Shown: positions 1-8,300 of the stretch, in pieces | Numbering within the stretch: the stretch's first letter is position 1 | How the letters are laid out: each line of letters opens with the position of its first letter | Source of the DNA: Pseudomonas thivervalensis | Lineage (GTDB): Bacteria > Pseudomonadota > Gammaproteobacteria > Pseudomonadales > Pseudomonadaceae | NCBI RefSeq assembly: GCF_001269655.1 | Contig: NZ_LHVE01000020.1 | Location: forward strand, 62,001-126,000 | Direction of reading: 5' to 3' | DNA: 64,000 nucleotides | Position numbers and translations under genes: made by a program | The notes under the pieces: model-generated | The model's database searches: none | What the model was told of the DNA's origin: nothing | The model's input: only the letters and a program-made list of their open reading frames with translations

Positions 1-1
1 G

Positions 2-157
2 CAGTCGTTGTTGCTGGACGCTTTGTTGCAATTGCCCGCTGAACAACTGATTGGCCAGGACGGTCTCTGGCTCAGATCGTCCCAGGCGAACCTCGCCTTT
101 GCGTGGCAGGCACTGGCATTGCCCGCCACTCGCTATTTCGAGCGCGGGAGCCTGTAA
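2..157 (+). CDS. C-terminal end of an unidentified protein (partial)
   Basis: An open frame enters from the left edge and ends at TAA 155-157, giving the last 51 residues of a protein. The piece is leucine- and alanine-rich, has typical Pseudomonas codon use, and ends in YFERGSL. It lies 35 nt before the start chosen for the Lrp-type regulator and could share its transcript. I do not recognise the family from this fragment; the sequence to the left would settle it. Confidence 0.55.
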   Translation, partial: QSLLLDALLQLPAEQLIGQDGLWLRSSQANLAFAWQALALPATRYFERGSL

Positions 158-192
158 CATGCTCGCCATCGATGCCTGCGCCGGAGCCCACT

Positions 193-654
193 TTGACTGA
201 CACCCGCCCCCCCGTCCTCGACGAAATCGACCGGCAACTGATCGCAGCGCTGCAAATCAACGCCCGGGAAAGCGTCGCCATGCTTGCCCGGCAACTGGGT
301 ATCGCCCGCACGACCGTGACCTCGCGGCTGGCACGCCTGGAAAAGACCAAGGTGATTACCGGCTACGGCGTGCGCCTGGGCCAACGGGTGATTGACGGCG
401 GCTTGCAGGCTTACGTCGGTATCAAGGTCCAACCGCGCTCCGGCAAGGACGTGCTGCGACGCTTGAGCGCCATGGCCCAGGTCCAGCAGTTGTGTGCGGT
501 CAGCGGTGAGTTCGACTACGTTGCGTGGCTGCGCACGGAATCGCCGGAGCAACTGGATCAATTGCTGGACCAGATCGGCAGCGTGGACGGCGTGGAGAAA
601 ACCACCACCTCGATCATCCTCAGCAGCAAGATCGATCGGGGCCAGCCTGTCTAG
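193..654 (+). CDS. Lrp/AsnC family transcriptional regulator
   Basis: The 153-residue product has the Lrp/AsnC layout: an N-terminal winged helix (DEIDRQLIAALQINARES, then the recognition region IARTTVTSRLARLEKT) and a C-terminal RAM/AsnC effector domain from about residue 70. The start is taken as TTG 193, because GGAG at 183-186 is well placed and the length matches the family. ATG 172 or 103 in the same frame would add 7 or 30 residues with no domain support. It sits 190 nt upstream of davBA on the same strand, so it is a good candidate for the lysine-responsive regulator of those genes. That role is inferred from position only; no operator was recognised in 655-844. Confidence 0.85.
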   Translation: MTDTRPPVLDEIDRQLIAALQINARESVAMLARQLGIARTTVTSRLARLEKTKVITGYGVRLGQRVIDGGLQAYVGIKVQPRSGKDVLRRLSAMAQVQQLCAVSGEFDYVAWLRTESPEQLDQLLDQIGSVDGVEKTTTSIILSSKIDRGQPV

Positions 655-844
655 GCCCTTCGCAACTTAACCTGTGGGAACGGATTTCGTCATTACGATT
701 GATGAATAGGTCAAAATGACTGTAATACACTCAAAACGACGACATATTGTGTCTTATTAACGTGTTCCACCCTCCCTAGAATGGCTGGCATCTTTCCTAT
801 ACTCAGACGCGAACACCGCGTCGAGTCGCCCATCAAGGTCAGCC

Positions 845-2527
845 ATGAACAAAAACAATCGCCACCCAGCAGACGGTAAGAAGCCCATCACCATTTTCGG
901 TCCGGACTTTCCTTTCGCCTTTGACGACTGGATCGAGCATCCGGCGGGCCTGGGCAGCATTCCCGCCCATAACCACGGTACGGAAGTGGCGATTGTCGGG
1001 GCCGGAATCGCCGGTCTGGTGGCGGCGTACGAGCTGATGAAGCTGGGTCTCAAGCCCGTGGTCTATGAGGCGTCGAAGATGGGTGGGCGCCTGCGCTCGC
1101 AAGCGTTCAACGGCGCCGAAGGGGTGATTGCCGAGCTGGGTGGCATGCGTTTTCCGGTGTCGTCCACCGCGTTCTATCACTATGTCGACAAGCTGGGCCT
1201 GGAGACCAAACCGTTCCCCAACCCGCTGACCCCGGCGTCCGGCAGCACGGTCATCGACCTGGAAGGCCAGACCTATTACGCCCGGAAACTGGCGGACCTT
1301 CCTGCGCTGTTCCAGGAAGTTGCCGATGCCTGGGCCGATGCGCTGGAAGATGGTTCGCGCTTTGGCGAGATCCAGCAGGCGATCCGCGACCGCGACGTGC
1401 CACGTCTCAAGGAATTGTGGAACACCTTGGTGCCGCTCTGGGACGACCGCACCTTCTACGACTTCGTCGCCACCTCCAAGGCGTTCGCCAAGCTCTCGTT
1501 CCAGCACCGTGAAGTGTTCGGCCAGGTCGGTTTCGGCACGGGTGGCTGGGATTCGGATTTCCCCAATTCGATGCTGGAAATCTTCCGCGTCGTGATGACC
1601 AACTGCGACGACCATCAGCACCTGGTAGTCGGCGGCGTCGAACAGGTGCCCCATGGCATCTGGAACCATGTGCCGGAACGCTGTGTGCACTGGCCCGAGG
1701 GGACCAGCCTCAATTCGCTGCACCTGGGCGCCCCACGCAGCGGCGTGAAGCGCATCGCCCGTGCGGCCGATGGCCGCTTCAGCGTGACGGACGTGTGGGA
1801 AAACACCCGCGAATACGCTGCGGTGCTGGTCACGTGCCAGAGCTGGCTGCTGACTACTCAGATCGAATGTGAAGAAGCGTTGTTCTCGCAAAAGATGTGG
1901 ATGGCCCTGGACCGCACCCGCTACATGCAATCGTCCAAGACATTCGTGATGGTCGACCGGCCGTTCTGGAAAGACAAGGATCCGGAAACCGGCCGCGACC
2001 TGATGAGCATGACCCTGACCGACCGCCTGACCCGTGGCACCTATCTGTTCGACAATGGCGACGACAAGCCCGGCGTGATTTGCCTGTCGTATTCCTGGAT
2101 GAGCGATGCGTTGAAAATGCTCCCGCATCCGGTGGAAAAACGCGTGAAGCTGGCCCTCGATGCCCTGAAGAAGATCTACCCCAAGGTGGACATTGCCGCA
2201 CGCATCATTGGCGATCCGATCACCGTGTCCTGGGAAGCCGATCCGCATTTCCTCGGCGCCTTCAAGGGCGCCCTGCCCGGCCACTATCGCTACAACCAGC
2301 GCATGTATGCGCACTTCATGCAGGACGACATGCCGGCCGAACAACGCGGGATCTTTATCGCTGGCGACGACGTCTCATGGACACCCGCCTGGGTCGAAGG
2401 CGCGGTACAGACCTCACTCAATGCCGTGTGGGGAATCATGAAGCACTTCGGCGGTGAAACCCACGCCGAAAACCCGGGTCCAGGTGATGTGTTCCACGAA
2501 ATCGGTCCGATCGCCCTGCCCGAATAA
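845..2527 (+). CDS. davB: L-lysine 2-monooxygenase (flavin amine oxidase family)
   Basis: This 560-residue flavoprotein oxidatively decarboxylates L-lysine to 5-aminovaleramide, the first step of the aminovalerate route of lysine breakdown. The dinucleotide-binding motif GAGIAG is at residues 52-57, followed by the substrate-channel features of amine oxidases and a C-terminal FAD-contact region (FIAGDDVSWTPAWVEGAVQ). The N-terminus NRHPADGKKPITIFGPDF and the overall length agree closely with Pseudomonas putida DavB as I remember it, rather than with tryptophan 2-monooxygenase IaaM, its nearest relative. The stop is 12 nt before davA, so the two enzymes are co-transcribed. The 190 nt upstream contain no gene and should hold the promoter. 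Confidence 0.93.
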   Translation: MNKNNRHPADGKKPITIFGPDFPFAFDDWIEHPAGLGSIPAHNHGTEVAIVGAGIAGLVAAYELMKLGLKPVVYEASKMGGRLRSQAFNGAEGVIAELGGMRFPVSSTAFYHYVDKLGLETKPFPNPLTPASGSTVIDLEGQTYYARKLADLPALFQEVADAWADALEDGSRFGEIQQAIRDRDVPRLKELWNTLVPLWDDRTFYDFVATSKAFAKLSFQHREVFGQVGFGTGGWDSDFPNSMLEIFRVVMTNCDDHQHLVVGGVEQVPHGIWNHVPERCVHWPEGTSLNSLHLGAPRSGVKRIARAADGRFSVTDVWENTREYAAVLVTCQSWLLTTQIECEEALFSQKMWMALDRTRYMQSSKTFVMVDRPFWKDKDPETGRDLMSMTLTDRLTRGTYLFDNGDDKPGVICLSYSWMSDALKMLPHPVEKRVKLALDALKKIYPKVDIAARIIGDPITVSWEADPHFLGAFKGALPGHYRYNQRMYAHFMQDDMPAEQRGIFIAGDDVSWTPAWVEGAVQTSLNAVWGIMKHFGGETHAENPGPGDVFHEIGPIALPE

Positions 2528-2539
2528 AAGGAGTTTTCG

Positions 2540-3334
2540 ATGCGCGTAGCCCTCTACCAATGCCCACCGTTGCCACTGGATCCGGCCGGCAACCTGCAAC
2601 GCCTGCATCAGGTGGCGCTGGAAGCCAGGGGCGCCGATGTGCTGGTGCTGCCGGAGATGTTCATGACCGGCTACAACATTGGCGTCGACGCGGTGAATGT
2701 ATTGGCCGAGGTCTACAACGGCGAGTGGGCGCAACAGATCGGCCGCATTGCCAAGGCGGCCGGCCTGGCCATTGTCTATGGCTACCCCGAACGCAGCGAA
2801 GACGGGCAGATCTACAACGCCGTGCAACTGATCGACGCCCAGGGTGAGCGCTTGGCCAACTACCGCAAGAGCCACCTGTTCGGTGACCTCGATCACGCAA
2901 TGTTCAGCGCTGGCGACTCAGCGCTGCCTATCGTCGAGCTCAACGGCTGGAAACTCGGCCTGCTGATCTGCTACGACCTGGAGTTCCCGGAAAACGCCCG
3001 ACGCCTGGCTCTCGCCGGCGCCGAGCTGATCCTGGTACCGACCGCCAACATGCAACCCTACGAGTTCATTGCCGACGTCACCGTCCGTGCCCGGGCCATC
3101 GAGAACCAGTGTTTCGTGGCCTACGCCAATTACTGCGGCCACGAAGGCGAATTGCTGTATTGCGGCCAAAGCAGCATCGCCGCACCGAATGGCAGCCGCC
3201 CGGCGCTCGCGGGATTGGACGAAGCCTTGATCGTCGCAGAACTGGATCGACAACTGCTGGACGACTCCCGCGCAGCCTACAACTACCTGCACGATCGCCG
3301 TCCCGAGCTTTACAACGACCTGCACAAACACTGA
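2540..3334 (+). CDS. davA: 5-aminovaleramide amidohydrolase (nitrilase superfamily)
   Basis: The 264-residue protein hydrolyses 5-aminovaleramide, the product of DavB, to 5-aminovalerate and ammonia. The nitrilase-superfamily catalytic triad is visible: Glu39 in LPEMFMTG, Lys110 in ANYRKSHLF and Cys144 in LLICYDLEFPE. An AAGGAG ribosome site lies just upstream of ATG 2540, 12 nt after the davB stop. The later steps (davT/davD) are not in this window. Confidence 0.93.
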   Translation: MRVALYQCPPLPLDPAGNLQRLHQVALEARGADVLVLPEMFMTGYNIGVDAVNVLAEVYNGEWAQQIGRIAKAAGLAIVYGYPERSEDGQIYNAVQLIDAQGERLANYRKSHLFGDLDHAMFSAGDSALPIVELNGWKLGLLICYDLEFPENARRLALAGAELILVPTANMQPYEFIADVTVRARAIENQCFVAYANYCGHEGELLYCGQSSIAAPNGSRPALAGLDEALIVAELDRQLLDDSRAAYNYLHDRRPELYNDLHKH

Positions 3335-3366
3335 TTGAGGATTGAGAAAGGGCCCTGATCCGCTAG

Positions 3367-3399
3367 CATGGGCGCATCCTTGTTCTGGAAGCGCCCATG
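3367..3399 (+). promoter_or_regulatory. Inverted repeat overlapping the pqqF start codon
   Basis: CATGGGCGC at 3367-3375 is the exact reverse complement of GCGCCCATG at 3391-3399, separated by 15 nt. The right arm contains the pqqF ATG (3397-3399). In RNA the 9-bp stem would bury the start codon. No effect is demonstrated; it may limit PqqF translation. Confidence 0.45.
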
Positions 3400-5829
3400 C
3401 CGGTCCCCGATTCCCTCCGCCCCCACACTGAAATCCTGGCCAACGGCTTGCGGGTGACCTTGCGTCATGTCCCGGGCCTCAAGCGCAGCGCCGCGGTACT
3501 GCGCGTCGACGCTGGCAGCCATGATGCGCCCCTGGCCTGGCCGGGGATGGCGCATCTGCTCGAACATCTGCTGTTCATCGGCACCGAACGGTTTCCCGCC
3601 GGGGAGAACCTGATGGCCTACGTGCAGCGGCACGGCGGGCAGGTCAATGCGCGCACCGGGGAACGCGCCACGGACTTTTTCTTCGAGCTGCCACCCGCCA
3701 CCTTCGCCGACGGGCTGGAACGACTGGGGGACATGCTCGCCCATCCGCGCCTGGATGAAGCCGATCTGCTGCGGGAACGGGAAGTGCTGCATGCAGAGTT
3801 CATCGCCTGGTCCCAGGATACGGCCGCCCAGCGACAGCTTGCCTTGCATGACGGCCTGTTGGCGTTCCATCCGCTGCGGGGTTTTCATGCCGGCAATCGC
3901 GACAGCCTCGCCGTGACGCACACCGAATTCCAAAGCGCATTGCACGACTTCTATCGCAGCTTCTACCAGAGCGGCCAGATGACCCTGAGCCTGGCCGGCC
4001 CACAAAGTCTCGATGCCTTGAAAGCGTTGGCGGAACAGTTCGGCAGCCATGTCGCGAGCGGTGAATCGGTTACCAGACTCTCGCCGCCTAAGCTGATGGC
4101 GTCGTCCCAGACAAGTTATCAACAGGTCCGCGAAGGTTGTCTAGACTGGCTGTTCGCCTTCGAAGCGCTGCCCACCGCCTCGCCCCAAGCCTTGGATTTT
4201 CTCTGTACGTGGCTGAACTCCAGCAAACCGGGCGGCTTGCTCGCCACATTGCGTCAACGCGGCCTGGCTGACAGCCTCAAGGCCACTGCGTTGTATGAAT
4301 TTGCCGACCAGGCGCTACTGCACATCGAATTCAAGCATCACAACGCTCAGGCAGCGGCGCAGATCCAGCCGTTGCTGCACGACTGGTTGGGCTTCTTTGC
4401 CGCCCTGGATGACTGGGCGTCGTTGCGCCAGGAGTTCACCGCGTTGTTGCAGCGTCGGCAGGAGACAGGATCGGCCTTGCAGATCGCCCGCTGGGACTGT
4501 GAAGAACGTAATGAACCGCTGCGGGCAAACGACCTGGTGAGGCTCAGGGAAATCCTCAAGCAACTGCACCCCGCCGACGATGTCGTGGAACCCTGGCAAC
4601 TGCCCGCGCCCAACCCGTTCCTGCAAACGCCAAGCGAAGGGCCTCGCGCCGGACTGATACGCGGCCAGACCAGTGCCCACCGTGGCTTGCGCACCTTCGC
4701 CCAGGACCGCTCCCGGGGCCGACGGGAACGCTCGCCCATGCAGTTCAGCCAGGCGCTGCCAGACAACGGTCGCGAAGGCGCGGTGTACCTGCGCTGGCAA
4801 CTGACGACCCAGGCACCGCTGGATCTTCAATCCAGGCTCGACCGGCACCTGGATGAGGTGCGTGAGGATGCTCGCCAGGCGGGTGTGGACGTCAGCTTCG
4901 AACTGTCCACTCATCAATGCCTGTTAAAACTGGTTGGTTTGCAAACACCGATGCCGTTGGTGCTCGAACACGTTCTGGCGAAGCTTGCCCAACCGTTGCC
5001 AATGTCCCAGGCCGGCAACGAAACGCCGCCGATACCGATTCGGCATCTGCTGAAGGCGCTGCCGAATCACTGCCGATCATCATCCGCGTTGCCTATGCCC
5101 GACAGCGATCAAAACGTGTGGACAACGGCTCGCTGGGACGGATTGTCCATCGGTCTGTCGGCCACCAGCCAAGGGGCGCTGGGCCCGGTGTTGGCCCGTG
5201 TGCCGGGCGTTGCCGGCGAGGACGTCAGCCTGGCGACGGTGCCGCGCGGGCAACGCATCTGGCACAGGCTCCAGACCCACGGTGAAGAAGCGGCCGTGTT
5301 GCTGTTCTGCCCGACGGCCACCCTGGCGCTGCCCGACGAAGCCGCCTGGCGGTTGCTGGCGCAGCTGGGCCAGACGCCGTTCTACCAGCGTCTGCGCGTG
5401 GATCTGCAGTTGGGTTATGCGGTGTTCAGCGGCTTGAAACAGATCGACGGGCAAACCGGGGTGTTGTTCGGCGTCCAGTCGCCCAGCGTCTCGGCGACGC
5501 AATTGATCGCCCACATCGAGCAATTCCTGATCGGGTTACCGGCACTGATCCAGCAACTCGATGAGTCGGCCCTGGCCGGCCAACAGCAGGCACTCGCCGC
5601 CCAGTTCCAGATGGATGCCCTGCCCCGCGCCCAGGCCGCCGAATTGCTCTGGCAGGGCAAGCAGGCTGGCCGTCCGTCGGATTACCTTGAGCAACTGGCC
5701 GATGCCATCCTGCATCTGGATCGCGCACAGCTAGAGATCGCCGCCCGGGGTTTGATCGGTGCCGAAGGAGGATGGTATTGCCTGAGCAACGGCACCTGCC
5801 CGCAAGAACATTGGCACGCGGCGCAGTAA
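3397..5829 (+). CDS. pqqF: PqqF zinc metalloprotease of PQQ synthesis
   Basis: An 810-residue M16-family peptidase. The inverted zinc motif HLLEH is at residues 53-57 in GMAHLLEHLLFIGTERF, with a downstream acidic ligand near REREVLHAEF. The long C-terminal half is the degenerate M16 half that closes the chamber. PqqF is thought to clip or degrade the PqqA precursor peptide after PqqE cross-links it. In Pseudomonas pqqF precedes pqqA, as here, with a 170-nt gap to pqqA that probably contains a separate strong promoter. The start codon lies in an inverted repeat (3367-3399). Confidence 0.92.
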   Translation: MPVPDSLRPHTEILANGLRVTLRHVPGLKRSAAVLRVDAGSHDAPLAWPGMAHLLEHLLFIGTERFPAGENLMAYVQRHGGQVNARTGERATDFFFELPPATFADGLERLGDMLAHPRLDEADLLREREVLHAEFIAWSQDTAAQRQLALHDGLLAFHPLRGFHAGNRDSLAVTHTEFQSALHDFYRSFYQSGQMTLSLAGPQSLDALKALAEQFGSHVASGESVTRLSPPKLMASSQTSYQQVREGCLDWLFAFEALPTASPQALDFLCTWLNSSKPGGLLATLRQRGLADSLKATALYEFADQALLHIEFKHHNAQAAAQIQPLLHDWLGFFAALDDWASLRQEFTALLQRRQETGSALQIARWDCEERNEPLRANDLVRLREILKQLHPADDVVEPWQLPAPNPFLQTPSEGPRAGLIRGQTSAHRGLRTFAQDRSRGRRERSPMQFSQALPDNGREGAVYLRWQLTTQAPLDLQSRLDRHLDEVREDARQAGVDVSFELSTHQCLLKLVGLQTPMPLVLEHVLAKLAQPLPMSQAGNETPPIPIRHLLKALPNHCRSSSALPMPDSDQNVWTTARWDGLSIGLSATSQGALGPVLARVPGVAGEDVSLATVPRGQRIWHRLQTHGEEAAVLLFCPTATLALPDEAAWRLLAQLGQTPFYQRLRVDLQLGYAVFSGLKQIDGQTGVLFGVQSPSVSATQLIAHIEQFLIGLPALIQQLDESALAGQQQALAAQFQMDALPRAQAAELLWQGKQAGRPSDYLEQLADAILHLDRAQLEIAARGLIGAEGGWYCLSNGTCPQEHWHAAQ

Positions 5830-5917
5830 TCATTGCAGCCGCTGTAACGAGCTTTCTTCGAGAATCGCGGCGAACGAATTTGTCAGATTTAGTAACATAG
5901 GCGCCTAAGCATCTGAA

Positions 5918-5944
5918 CATCTCCGAACGGAGGTGGACTATATG
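5918..5944 (+). promoter_or_regulatory. Sequestered Shine-Dalgarno and ATG opening a frame through pqqA into pqqB
   Basis: GGAGGT at 5929-5934 is 7 nt before an ATG at 5942. That frame stays open for 71 codons, passes through pqqA in another phase, and runs into pqqB without a stop. The ribosome site can pair with upstream bases: 5918-5924 with 5929-5935, seven pairs including one U-G, loop GAAC. The sequence is plain; a regulatory role is inference. Confidence 0.4.
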
Positions 5945-5999
5945 TATAGGTCTCACCCGTTCCATCGAACCAAAGTCCCCCAACCAAAGGAGTATTCCC

Positions 6000-6074
6000 A
6001 TGTCCTGGTCCAAACCCGCATATATCGACCTGCGTATCGGTTTCGAAGTCACCATGTACTTCGCCAGCCGCTGA
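6000..6074 (+). CDS. pqqA: PqqA, precursor peptide of PQQ
   Basis: A 24-residue peptide whose Glu16 and Tyr20 (FEVTMYF) are the residues cross-linked by PqqE to form the PQQ skeleton. Start ATG 6000 has a good ribosome site (AAAGGAG, about 5985-5991), and the stop is TGA 6072-6074. The length is typical of pseudomonad PqqA. A hairpin with a T-rich tail follows at 6105, consistent with pqqA being made in excess over pqqB-E. Confidence 0.96.
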   Translation: MSWSKPAYIDLRIGFEVTMYFASR

Positions 6075-6104
6075 TTGCTGCAGGCGCTCAAGCACGCAGC
6101 ACTA

Positions 6105-6133
6105 CGCCTCGGCCAGCCGAGGCGTTTTTATTT
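6105..6133 (+). terminator. Hairpin terminator/attenuator between pqqA and pqqB
   Basis: CGCCTCGGC (6105-6113) pairs with GCCGAGGCG (6116-6124), or with one pair fewer and a CCAG loop, followed directly by TTTTTATTT. It lies 30 nt after the pqqA stop and 20 nt before the pqqB ribosome site. A leaky terminator here would give a plentiful short pqqA message and less of the enzyme genes. Confidence 0.8.
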
Positions 6134-6154
6134 CGGTTTGCAGATGGAGCAACC

Positions 6155-7066
6155 ATGTTCGTCCAGATTCTAGGTTCCGCCGCCGGTGGTGGTTTCCCCC
6201 AGTGGAATTGCAACTGCGCCAACTGCGCAGGTTTTCGCAACGGCAGCCTGCGAGCCCAGGCGCGTACCCAGTCGTCCATCGCCCTGTCCGATGACGGGGT
6301 GAACTGGGTGCTGTGCAACGCCTCCCCGGACATTCGCGCCCAGCTCCAGGCCTTCGCCCCGATGCAGCCGGGCCGGGCCCTTCGGGACACCGGCATTGGC
6401 GCGATCATCCTGATGGACAGCCAGATCGACCACACCACCGGCCTGCTCAGCCTGCGCGAAGGTTGCCCGCATCAAGTCTGGTGCACCGACATGGTCCATG
6501 AAGACCTGAGCACGGGCTTTCCGCTGTTCAACATGCTGACCCATTGGAACGGCGGGCTGAGCTGGAATCGCATCGAGCTCGACCAGAGTTTTACCATCGC
6601 CGCCTGCCCGAACCTGCGCTTCACCCCGCTGCCCCTGCGCAGCGCCGCACCGCCCTATTCACCGCATCGCTTCGACCCGCACCCGGGCGACAACATCGGG
6701 CTGATCGTCGAAGACCTGCGCACGGGCGGCAAACTGTTCTATGCGCCGGGCCTGGGCAAGGTCGACGAGTCATTGCTGACGATCATGGCTGGCAGCGATT
6801 GCCTGCTGGTGGACGGCACGATGTGGGACGACGATGAAATGCAGCGCCGTGGCGTCGGCACTCGCACTGGCCGGGAAATGGGCCACCTGGCGCAAAACGG
6901 CCCCGGCGGCATGCTGGAAGTGCTGGAGCAGTTGCCCGAGCAGCGCAAGGTCCTTATCCATATCAACAACACCAACCCGATTTTGGACGAAGACTCGCCC
7001 GAGCGGGCCGAGCTTGTACGTCGAAAGATTGAAGTGGCCTACGACGGAATGAGTATTGAGTTGTAG
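6155..7066 (+). CDS. pqqB: PqqB, metallo-beta-lactamase-fold PQQ synthesis protein
   Basis: The 303-residue protein starts MFVQILGSAAGGGFPQWNC, the conserved PqqB N-terminus, with ATG 6155 served by GGAG six bases upstream. Family members have a metallo-beta-lactamase fold with a cysteine-bound structural zinc (CNCANC near the N-terminus is visible). PqqB has been assigned a hydroxylation of the tyrosine-derived ring. The frame is open upstream to 5942 and beyond, but that stretch overlaps pqqA and lacks PqqB homology. A B-type REPIN separates it from pqqC. Confidence 0.94.
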   Translation: MFVQILGSAAGGGFPQWNCNCANCAGFRNGSLRAQARTQSSIALSDDGVNWVLCNASPDIRAQLQAFAPMQPGRALRDTGIGAIILMDSQIDHTTGLLSLREGCPHQVWCTDMVHEDLSTGFPLFNMLTHWNGGLSWNRIELDQSFTIAACPNLRFTPLPLRSAAPPYSPHRFDPHPGDNIGLIVEDLRTGGKLFYAPGLGKVDESLLTIMAGSDCLLVDGTMWDDDEMQRRGVGTRTGREMGHLAQNGPGGMLEVLEQLPEQRKVLIHINNTNPILDEDSPERAELVRRKIEVAYDGMSIEL

Positions 7067-7130
7067 GAAATGCAGGACCAATGTGGGGTGAGCTTGCGGT
7101 GTATCAGCCCGATTGATGCCGGCTGGACAG

Positions 7131-7232
7131 GCCTCATCGCGAGCAAGCTCGCTCCCACATTGGTTTTGCTGTACAGCACATATCCAGTATGACTCGGCCC
7201 CTGTGGGAGCGAGCTTGCTCGCGATGGGGCCA
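7131..7232. repeat. B-type REPIN between pqqB and pqqC
   Basis: Two REP arms in inverted orientation: CGCGAGCAAGCTCGCTCCCACA on the left and its reverse complement on the right, with about 50 nt of unrelated spacer. Other full or partial B copies in the window are at 23356, 29348, 37314, 39012, 43245, 44071 and 53557. It lies inside the pqq operon, so transcription must cross it to reach pqqC-E. Confidence 0.9.
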
Positions 7233-7275
7233 GCCCTGACGCCACAGCACCACGGGCATTTCCCGGAGAACCGAA

Positions 7276-8028
7276 ATGACTGACACCCCCCTGTCCCCCG
7301 CCGAGTTCGAAGCGGCCCTGCGTGCCAAGGGCGCGTATTACCACATCCATCACCCGTATCACGTGGCGATGTATGAAGGCCGCGCCACTCGCGAGCAGAT
7401 CCAGGGCTGGGTCGCGAACCGTTTTTATTACCAGGTGAATATCCCGCTCAAGGACGCCGCGATCCTGGCCAACTGCCCGGACCGGGAGATCCGTCGCGAG
7501 TGGATCCAGCGCCTGCTAGACCATGACGGCGCGCCTGGCGAAGACGGCGGCATCGAAGCCTGGCTGCGGCTGGGCCAGGCGGTCGGCCTTGACCCCGACC
7601 AACTGCGCTCCCAGGAACTGGTGCTGCCCGGCGTACGCTTCGCGGTGGACGCCTACGTCAACTTCGCCCGCCGGGCCAGTTGGCAGGAAGCCGCCAGCAG
7701 TTCGTTGACCGAACTGTTCGCCCCGCAGATCCACCAGTCGCGCCTCGACAGTTGGCCCCAGCATTATCCATGGATCGACCCGACCGGCTATGAATACTTC
7801 CGCACCCGCCTGGGCCAGGCCCGGCGTGATGTGGAGCATGGCCTGGCGATCACCTTGCAGCACTACACCACCCGCCAAGGTCAGGAGCGCATGCTGGAGA
7901 TTCTCCAGTTCAAACTGGACATTCTCTGGAGCATGCTCGACGCCATGAGCATGGCCTACGAACTGAACCGCCCGCCCTATCACACCGTGACCGACCAACG
8001 GGTTTGGCACAAAGGAATCACCTTATGA
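7276..8028 (+). CDS. pqqC: PqqC, pyrroloquinoline-quinone synthase
   Basis: The 250-residue cofactorless oxidase catalyses the last step, ring closure and eight-electron oxidation of AHQQ to PQQ. Typical signatures are YYHIHHPYHVAMYEGRATR near the N-terminus and NRFYYQVNIPLKDAAI. ATG 7276 follows CCCGGAGAACCGAA. The stop overlaps the pqqD start in ATGA (8025-8028), implying coupled translation. Confidence 0.95.
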   Translation: MTDTPLSPAEFEAALRAKGAYYHIHHPYHVAMYEGRATREQIQGWVANRFYYQVNIPLKDAAILANCPDREIRREWIQRLLDHDGAPGEDGGIEAWLRLGQAVGLDPDQLRSQELVLPGVRFAVDAYVNFARRASWQEAASSSLTELFAPQIHQSRLDSWPQHYPWIDPTGYEYFRTRLGQARRDVEHGLAITLQHYTTRQGQERMLEILQFKLDILWSMLDAMSMAYELNRPPYHTVTDQRVWHKGITL

Positions 8029-8300
8029 GTTTCGATCGCAGCCAAACCCCGCGCTGGCGCCCCGGCTATCGCTTCCAGTACGAACCGGCCCAGAAAGGCC
8101 ACGTGCTGCTCTATCCTGAAGGCATGATCAAGCTCAATGACAGCGCTGCGCTGATCGGTGGCCTGATCGATGGTGAACGGGATGTCGCGGCGATCATCGG
8201 CGAGTTGGCGAAGCAGTTCCCCGACGTGCCGGAACTCGGTGACGACATCGAGCAATTCATGGAGGTCGCCCGTGCAGAGCACTGGATCACACTTGCCTGA
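8025..8300 (+). CDS. pqqD: PqqD, PqqA-binding chaperone
   Basis: A 91-residue protein of the PqqD/RRE fold, which holds the PqqA peptide and presents it to the radical SAM enzyme PqqE. The start ATG 8025 overlaps the pqqC stop by 4 nt. An in-frame ATG at 8004 lies inside pqqC and is not needed. Its 3' end overlaps pqqE by 29 nt, so C, D and E are translationally coupled. Confidence 0.94.
   Translation: MSFDRSQTPRWRPGYRFQYEPAQKGHVLLYPEGMIKLNDSAALIGGLIDGERDVAAIIGELAKQFPDVPELGDDIEQFMEVARAEHWITLA

Noticed and set aside
839..2344. 501-codon minus-strand frame opposite davB
   Set aside because: It is a shadow of davB with no family features; davB has full-length similarity to a known enzyme.
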